Assembly (NCBI GenBank): GCA_022545645.1 | Contig: JACZQQ010000064.1 | Coordinates: forward strand, 1 to 11,699 | Reading direction: 5' to 3' | DNA: 11,699 nucleotides | From: Acidobacteriota bacterium | Lineage (GTDB): Bacteria > Acidobacteriota > UBA6911 > RPQK01 > JADFOI01 | Shown here: one piece after another, positions 8,633 to 11,699 of the stretch | Position numbering within the stretch: the stretch's first letter is position 1 | Layout of the letters: the number at the start of each line of letters is the position of its first letter | Position numbers and translations under genes: made by a program | Notes under the pieces: model-generated | Seen by the model: only the letters and a program-made list of their open reading frames with translations | Told to the model about the DNA's origin: nothing | Database searches by the model: none

Positions 8633-9354
8633 TGATCGGAGCACCTGCCCTTTTTCTTTTTCTATTTTTCCCGCTCAGTGTTGGGGGCGAGGTCGTGGAT
8701 CAGGTTGCGGCTCTCGTCGAAGGGGAAGTGATTACCCTTTCCGAGGTCCAGCAACTGGTGCAATACAAGGGTTGGCAGATATCGGACGAGCCTGATGAAA
8801 GAAGAAACTTGTATCTAACCGTTTTGGATCAAATCATCAATCAAAAACTGATATCACGCGAAGCCCAACACACTCCTGGAATTCAAATATCACAGGACGA
8901 CGTTGCTCACCAATTGCAAGCCTATCGGCGTCGCTTCTCTTCACAGGATGAATTTCAGGAGCAGCTCGAATCGATGGAGATGACCGAGTCTACCCTGCGA
9001 GACTTGATCCGGCGTGAACTGACGGTCTGGAAGTTTGTTCAGACCCGATTCGAGCCCTTCATCATAGTCATGCCAGCGCAGATCCAGAAGTACTACGATG
9101 AGATTCTGGTGCCCGAATTAGCCCAGACAGGGGCCCCTCTCCCTGCACTTGAGCTGGTCCAGGAGCAAATTCGGGAAATTCTCATCCTGGAGAAAACCAA
9201 CCAGGAGATGGATCGATGGGTGAAAAATTTGCGGAGCAAGGCTCAGGTCAGCGTTCTCCTCTTTCGAGCGACTCCCTCCTCTCCCAATCTCCCCCAGGAA
9301 CTCTTGATCGAGTGGGAACTTCAGCCCGTGACGATCGCGCCATCAGACCGGTGA
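8632..9354 (+). CDS. SurA-type periplasmic chaperone lacking a PPIase domain
   Basis: This is a periplasmic chaperone-like protein of 240 residues whose family carries unfolded outer-membrane proteins to the Bam complex. The start overlaps the Omp85 stop as TAATG, which implies translational coupling. A hydrophobic N-terminus (FLFLFFPLSVGG) acts as a signal peptide, although its n-region lacks the usual Lys or Arg. The mature part opens with EVVDQVAALVEGEVITLSEV, the hallmark of the SurA N-terminal domain, followed by helices (LDQIINQKLISREA; MTESTLRDLIRRELTVWKFVQ). After IQKYYDEI the chain goes through a linker of about 20 residues to a final helix (LVQEQIREILILEKTNQEMDRWV) that in SurA follows the parvulin domains. 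No parvulin sequence lies between them, and E. coli SurA is about 430 residues. The tail after residue 210 is Pro/Ser rich and of no known role. The chaperone role is inferred from the N-terminal domain and from the neighbouring Omp85 and tamB genes. Confidence 0.85.
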   Translation: MIGAPALFLFLFFPLSVGGEVVDQVAALVEGEVITLSEVQQLVQYKGWQISDEPDERRNLYLTVLDQIINQKLISREAQHTPGIQISQDDVAHQLQAYRRRFSSQDEFQEQLESMEMTESTLRDLIRRELTVWKFVQTRFEPFIIVMPAQIQKYYDEILVPELAQTGAPLPALELVQEQIREILILEKTNQEMDRWVKNLRSKAQVSVLLFRATPSSPNLPQELLIEWELQPVTIAPSDR

Positions 9355-9358
9355 GATG

Positions 9359-9406
9359 GTGCCGTGGTTCGGTTGTGCGGTCGTGCTGTGGTGCGGTCGT
9401 GCGGTC
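9359..9406 (+). repeat. Octanucleotide tandem array after the surA-like stop
   Basis: Six head-to-tail 8-mers begin 5 nt after the TGA: GTGCCGTG, GTTCGGTT, GTGCGGTC, GTGCTGTG, GTGCGGTC, GTGCGGTC. The phase is unbroken, and the consensus is GTGCNGTN. An inverted array of the same unit lies at 9573-9604; within them, 9372-9394 and 9577-9599 are reverse complements at 21 of 23 positions. The 166 bp between the arrays contain no gene; they hold three copies of GGATTT (9407, 9414, 9444) and a small CCTGG/CCAGG hairpin (9537-9551). Confidence 0.85.
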
Positions 9407-9572
9407 GGATTTGGGATTTCGGACTTATTTCGGGTTGTGCTTTGGATTTCGTGTTTTTGAAGGTGGGGCTTCTGTCGCACGCCTTGGCAGGAGGGCACTT
9501 TCGCCGCTTCCTCACTCCACCCTATCGATCATCAGGCCTGGACTGACCAGGAAGGCCACAAAAACTTGACGT

Positions 9573-9604
9573 AACGGCACTACAGCACGACAGCACAACA
9601 GCAC
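9573..9604 (-). repeat. Inverted octanucleotide tandem array after the dtd stop
   Basis: Read on the minus strand, in the direction of dtd transcription, there are four 8-mers: GTGCTGTT, GTGCTGTC, GTGCTGTA, GTGCCGTT. The array begins 3 nt after the dtd TAA, mirroring the array next to the surA-like gene. RNA from either strand could fold the two arrays into a long imperfect stem with a loop of about 166 nt. Confidence 0.85.
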
Positions 9605-9607
9605 CAA

Positions 9608-10060
9608 TTAGTAATACTGTTTATGCGAATCCACGATTAGAGTGACCGGACCGTCATTCACCAGAGCCACCTTCATCGTGGCTTGAAATTTACCCGCTTC
9701 CACCGTCACTCCTTCCAAACGAAGTTGCTCAATGAGTTCCTGGTAGAGCTCCTTTGCCTGAGTGGGAGGAGCGGCGCGCGAGTAACTGGGTCGATTTCCC
9801 TTGCGCGAGTCTCCGTATAAAGTAAACTGAGAAACCATCAGCACGCTTCCTCCCACGTCTCGTAACGAAAGATTCATCTTGCCCTGGTCATCCTCAAAGA
9901 CGCGAAGATTGAGGATCTTCTTTTTGAGGAAGGCCAGGTCCTGCAGTCCATCGCTCGCTTCGACGGCCAACAAAACAAGCAACCCTTTGGAAATCTCACC
10001 AACGGTTGCGCCCTCAACCGTGACCTCAGCCTCTTCAACTCGCTGTATCACGGCTCGCAT
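9608..10060 (-). CDS. dtd: D-aminoacyl-tRNA deacylase (D-Tyr-tRNA deacylase)
   Basis: This cytoplasmic enzyme hydrolyses D-amino acids (and glycine wrongly attached to tRNA-Ala) from tRNAs, guarding translation against D-residues. The product is 150 residues, close to the usual 145-150. It starts with MRAVIQRVEEAEVTVEG, as in most family members. The catalytic signature SQFTLYGD is at 77-84, and the Gly-cisPro motif lies in NDGPVTLIVDS with G137 and P138. KGNRPSY follows the first motif as expected. The ATG at 10060 is preceded by GGTGAG at 6 nt; a longer in-frame reading to 10123 lies within the upstream gene and is not supported by the family. It starts 7 nt after the 81-residue gene, so the two are probably one operon, with the ribosome binding site overlapping the upstream stop codon. 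Confidence 0.96.
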   Translation of the reverse strand: MRAVIQRVEEAEVTVEGATVGEISKGLLVLLAVEASDGLQDLAFLKKKILNLRVFEDDQGKMNLSLRDVGGSVLMVSQFTLYGDSRKGNRPSYSRAAPPTQAKELYQELIEQLRLEGVTVEAGKFQATMKVALVNDGPVTLIVDSHKQYY

Positions 10061-10067
10061 CTGATTC

Positions 10068-10313
10068 TCACCCCCAGCGTTCCCGCAGAATCCGTTCGAA
10101 ACGAGGGCGAAGCACGATGTCAAAAGTCTGTTGTTTATCCGGAAACATCTTCAATATGGCTTTCTCTGCTCCCCACACCAGTTGTTGCGCCTCTTCCCGA
10201 GTCAGAGCGGCATCCTGGTAGAGAACATTGGTAGTCAAATCGACCAGCACCCGCAATCGGCGAATTTTTTTCTTCTCCTCTTGAATCAGATGCTCTCGAT
10301 CATCAAAAACCAT
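10068..10313 (-). CDS. Small conserved-looking protein of unknown function upstream of dtd
   Basis: This is an 81-residue soluble protein with no signal peptide or membrane segment, and I cannot assign it to a named family. It is strongly charged: the start is basic and probably helical (EEKKKIRRLRVLVDLTT), the middle is REEAQQLVWGAEKAILKMFPDK, and the end is TFDIVLRPRFERILRERWG. The alternation of helices with an Arg-rich C-terminus could suit RNA or protein binding, but that is a guess. Coding status is supported by the clean composition and by the close fit with dtd, 7 nt downstream. The ATG at 10313 lacks a clear ribosome binding site. The hairpin repeat at 10340-10388 lies 26 nt upstream and may carry or shape its 5' leader. 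Confidence 0.8.
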   Translation of the reverse strand: MVFDDREHLIQEEKKKIRRLRVLVDLTTNVLYQDAALTREEAQQLVWGAEKAILKMFPDKQQTFDIVLRPRFERILRERWG

Positions 10314-10339
10314 AGCCCATACTTTATCAGGGAGGTGAG

Positions 10340-10388
10340 TTCAGGGACAGTCCCCGAATTCTCACAGAATTCGGGGACTGTCCCTGAA
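10340..10388. repeat. 49-nt perfect inverted repeat, paired REP-like unit
   Basis: Two 23-nt arms (10340-10362 and 10366-10388) are exact reverse complements around the 3-nt loop CAC. Each arm is itself a near-palindrome of the CAGGGAC/GTCCCCG type, so the structure is two copies of the unit at 1590-1624 placed head to head, as in BIMEs. The right copy runs on into GAATTCCGTCG exactly as the first locus does. It lies between two minus-strand genes, 24 nt after the methyltransferase stop and 26 nt before the start of the 81-residue gene. There is no T-run, so it is not a standard terminator; mRNA stabilisation, attenuation or plain mobility are all possible. Confidence 0.9.
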
Positions 10389-10412
10389 TTCCGTCGCTCT
10401 GAGAGTCCCGGG

Positions 10413-11039
10413 CTAATTCACTGAGAAGATTTCAAAGTTCTGTATGGGCAGGAAATCAAAGCCGCTCTGGTGACGATAACCGGCCTGCTCCATTTCAGTA
10501 AGGAGAAGTTGTCTTGGAGTCCAATGACCTTCCGTAGCAAAAAGACTCAGGATCCCGGTCAGATCGTCTTTCATGTCAACGATTGCCACCCGGCCTTCTG
10601 ACTTCAGATCTGTCCTTAAGTTGGAAAAATAATCCACCCTGCGCCCTATAATATGGTGGTAAGTGTTGCAGAGAAAGACGAGATCAATGGTGCCGTCCGG
10701 CAAAAGGGGGTCTTCCAACTCAGCCAGGATCACCACAACATTGAAAGCGCCGTTCTCGCTGACCAGATATTCGAGTTCTTCCGTGATATCCATGTCAACA
10801 TCCACAGCATACACTCGACCGGTGGGACCCACCGCCTCTGCCAAGAGGAAAGTGAAATAGCCTCCCCCGGCACCGATATCGGCGACATGATCTCCCAAGT
10901 TAATATTGAGGGACTCGATCACCTGCTCGGGAAGCTGCCAGCCCGCTCTGTCATAGAGGGTCCAGAAATCCAGCTTGGACAGGCCTGAACAACCGGTCAA
11001 ACAGGTGAGTAAGGCAATGAATAGGACTGTTTTTTTCAC
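10413..11039 (-). CDS. Predicted lipoprotein with class I SAM-dependent methyltransferase domain
   Basis: The product has 208 residues. The N-terminus MKKTVLFIALLTCLTGC is a lipoprotein signal with the lipobox LTGC (Cys17); Ser at +2 would favour the outer membrane by the E. coli rule. The remainder is a Rossmann methyltransferase. An entry segment (DRAGWQLPEQVIESLNI) precedes motif I, VADIGAGGGYFT (D54, G56, G58, G60). An acidic residue ends strand 2 (VYAVDVD, D80), and the strand 4 region is DLVFLCNTYHHI (119-130). A later strand is GRVAIVDMK. The substrate is unknown. Methyltransferases need S-adenosylmethionine, which is cytoplasmic, so an exported one is puzzling. The GTG start at 11039 follows the nitroreductase stop by 12 nt, which indicates one operon. 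A TTG at residue 14 would give a cytoplasmic form, but nothing supports it. Confidence 0.85.
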   Translation of the reverse strand: MKKTVLFIALLTCLTGCSGLSKLDFWTLYDRAGWQLPEQVIESLNINLGDHVADIGAGGGYFTFLLAEAVGPTGRVYAVDVDMDITEELEYLVSENGAFNVVVILAELEDPLLPDGTIDLVFLCNTYHHIIGRRVDYFSNLRTDLKSEGRVAIVDMKDDLTGILSLFATEGHWTPRQLLLTEMEQAGYRHQSGFDFLPIQNFEIFSVN

Positions 11040-11051
11040 AGGCTGCGCAAC

Positions 11052-11519
11052 CTAAGACGACGGCTGATCCGACGCCTTTTCGTCCCTTTCTCCACCGGTC
11101 TCCGGTGCAAGAATGACGAGCGGGATTTCCCGTCTGGTTCTCCGTTGGTAGGCTGTGTAGCCCGCATGCATCTTCACAAATCGAGGCCACAGGAGCTTCT
11201 TTTCATCCTGGGAGCCTTGCCTGGCTGTGACCCGCTCTCGGGACCGTCTGATCTGGATGGTGGCAGCCGGGCTGGCCCTGAGATTGAGCCACCAGGAGGG
11301 ATGCCGGTCATCTCCTCCATTGGAGGCAACCAGAGCCCAATGTGCACCCTCCCGAACGTAGAGCAGGGGCACCGTACGAGCTTTGCCACTTTTTCTACCC
11401 ACTGTGGTGAGAAGGAGCACCGGTGCACCGACGGAGCCGCCAATCAAGCCTCCCGTAGCCCGGTAGACCAGCATGTGGATGAGGGAGACTGACCAGATCA
11501 AGAAGCGAATATTGGGCAA
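11052..11519 (-). CDS. Deazaflavin (F420)-dependent nitroreductase-family protein
   Basis: This is a small split-beta-barrel flavin/deazaflavin oxidoreductase of the Ddn type (PF04075 style) with 155 residues from the chosen start. Members reduce nitro compounds, quinones or enones using coenzyme F420, but many are uncharacterised. Family features are GAPVLLLTTVGRKSGKARTV (31-50) and VASNGGDDRHPSWWLNLRA (64-82), then RVTARQ, LWPRFVKMHAGYTAYQRRT and the terminal strand EIPLVILAP. I chose the TTG at 11517-11519, preceded by AAGGA at 4 nt, because it gives the usual short helix before the barrel. The frame extends to another TTG at 11555, directly after the upstream stop codon, adding 12 residues not typical of the family. 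The C-terminal tail (ETGGERDEKASDQPSS) is charged and probably disordered. It sits between the kinase-like gene and the methyltransferase lipoprotein. Confidence 0.88.
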   Translation of the reverse strand: MPNIRFLIWSVSLIHMLVYRATGGLIGGSVGAPVLLLTTVGRKSGKARTVPLLYVREGAHWALVASNGGDDRHPSWWLNLRASPAATIQIRRSRERVTARQGSQDEKKLLWPRFVKMHAGYTAYQRRTRREIPLVILAPETGGERDEKASDQPSS

Positions 11520-11555
11520 AGGTTCCTTAGTCCTCCCACTGGGCGAGCATTCCAA

Positions 11556-11699
11556 TCAGTTGCTGGGCGCCAGGCGTTTGAGCTCTTCAAACCAGTTGAG
11601 GACGACCTGGATTTGGGCTTGCGCCGATTCCTGCGTTGCCTGGACCATCACAAACCGTTGGCCGTCAGGAGTGATATCGTAATTCGATGTTGTGCCAGT
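11556..11699 (-). CDS. C-terminus of a TolB/WD40-like repeat protein, probably a Ser/Thr protein kinase (partial)
   Basis: Only the last 47 residues are in the window; the gene runs off the right edge, so its 5' part is missing. The sequence contains YDITPDGQRFVMV, a final beta-propeller blade, and then QIQVVLNWFEELKRLAPSN before TGA at 11556-11558. This ending is characteristic, in my recollection, of the many Acidobacteriota eukaryotic-like serine/threonine kinases and related proteins with C-terminal TolB-like propellers. The kinase domain itself cannot be seen, so a propeller protein without a kinase is also possible. The downstream nitroreductase gene begins within 36 nt. Confidence 0.75.
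   Translation of the reverse strand, partial: TGTTSNYDITPDGQRFVMVQATQESAQAQIQVVLNWFEELKRLAPSN

Noticed and set aside
9364..9546. Open frames within the surA-dtd gap
   Set aside because: They translate the GTGCNGTN repeats into low-complexity sequence and have no ribosome binding site or family resemblance.
9537..9551. CCTGG/CCAGG hairpin as a terminator for the surA operon
   Set aside because: Only a 5-bp stem and no T-run follows on either strand.
10061..10123. Longer DTD reading from an ATG at 10123
   Set aside because: The family begins at MRAVIQRV, and the extension lies fully inside the upstream 81-residue gene.

Overview
The window looks like a chromosomal core region of a Gram-negative (diderm) bacterium, most likely an Acidobacteriota member. 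Two points support this. The plus strand carries an outer-membrane assembly cluster (RseP-type protease, TamB, a BamA/TamA-type Omp85 protein and a SurA-type chaperone). The partial gene at the right edge ends with the tail I associate with acidobacterial serine/threonine kinases that carry TolB/WD40-like repeats (YDITPDGQRF, then QVVLNWFEELKRL). The taxonomic call is an inference from recognised protein style, not from a search.

Layout, left to right. Positions 1-205 hold no gene I can identify. An rseP gene (206-1531, TTG start) follows. A 277-bp gap then carries a perfect 35-nt palindrome and a modest terminator-like hairpin. The block tamB (1809-5753), Omp85 (5762-8632) and surA-like (8632-9354) is tightly packed: 8 nt separate the first two genes, and the last two overlap by one base (TAATG). 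The Omp85 protein appears to have seven POTRA domains before its barrel. The SurA-like protein has only the chaperone part, without a parvulin isomerase domain.

The convergent gap between the surA-like gene and dtd (9355-9607) has an octanucleotide array (consensus GTGCNGTN) starting within a few bases of the stop codon of each gene. The two arrays point towards each other and form an imperfect inverted repeat.

The right part is all on the minus strand. In transcription order it holds the tail of the kinase-like gene (11699-11556), a deazaflavin (F420)-dependent nitroreductase-family protein (11519-11052), a lipoprotein with a SAM-methyltransferase fold (11039-10413), a 49-nt perfect hairpin related to the palindrome near rseP, an unrecognised 81-residue protein (10313-10068), and dtd, D-aminoacyl-tRNA deacylase (10060-9608).

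How the genes work together (inference from families): RseP acts in the inner membrane in regulated proteolysis and signal-peptide removal. SurA escorts outer-membrane proteins across the periplasm. The Omp85 protein inserts them or cooperates with TamB, which spans from inner to outer membrane and is linked to phospholipid transport and outer-membrane protein assembly. The minus-strand genes have no obvious link to this. I saw no tRNA, rRNA, CRISPR array, transposase or phage gene. The most unusual items are the seven-POTRA Omp85/TamB/minimal-SurA operon, the two repeat families, and the predicted extracytoplasmic methyltransferase.
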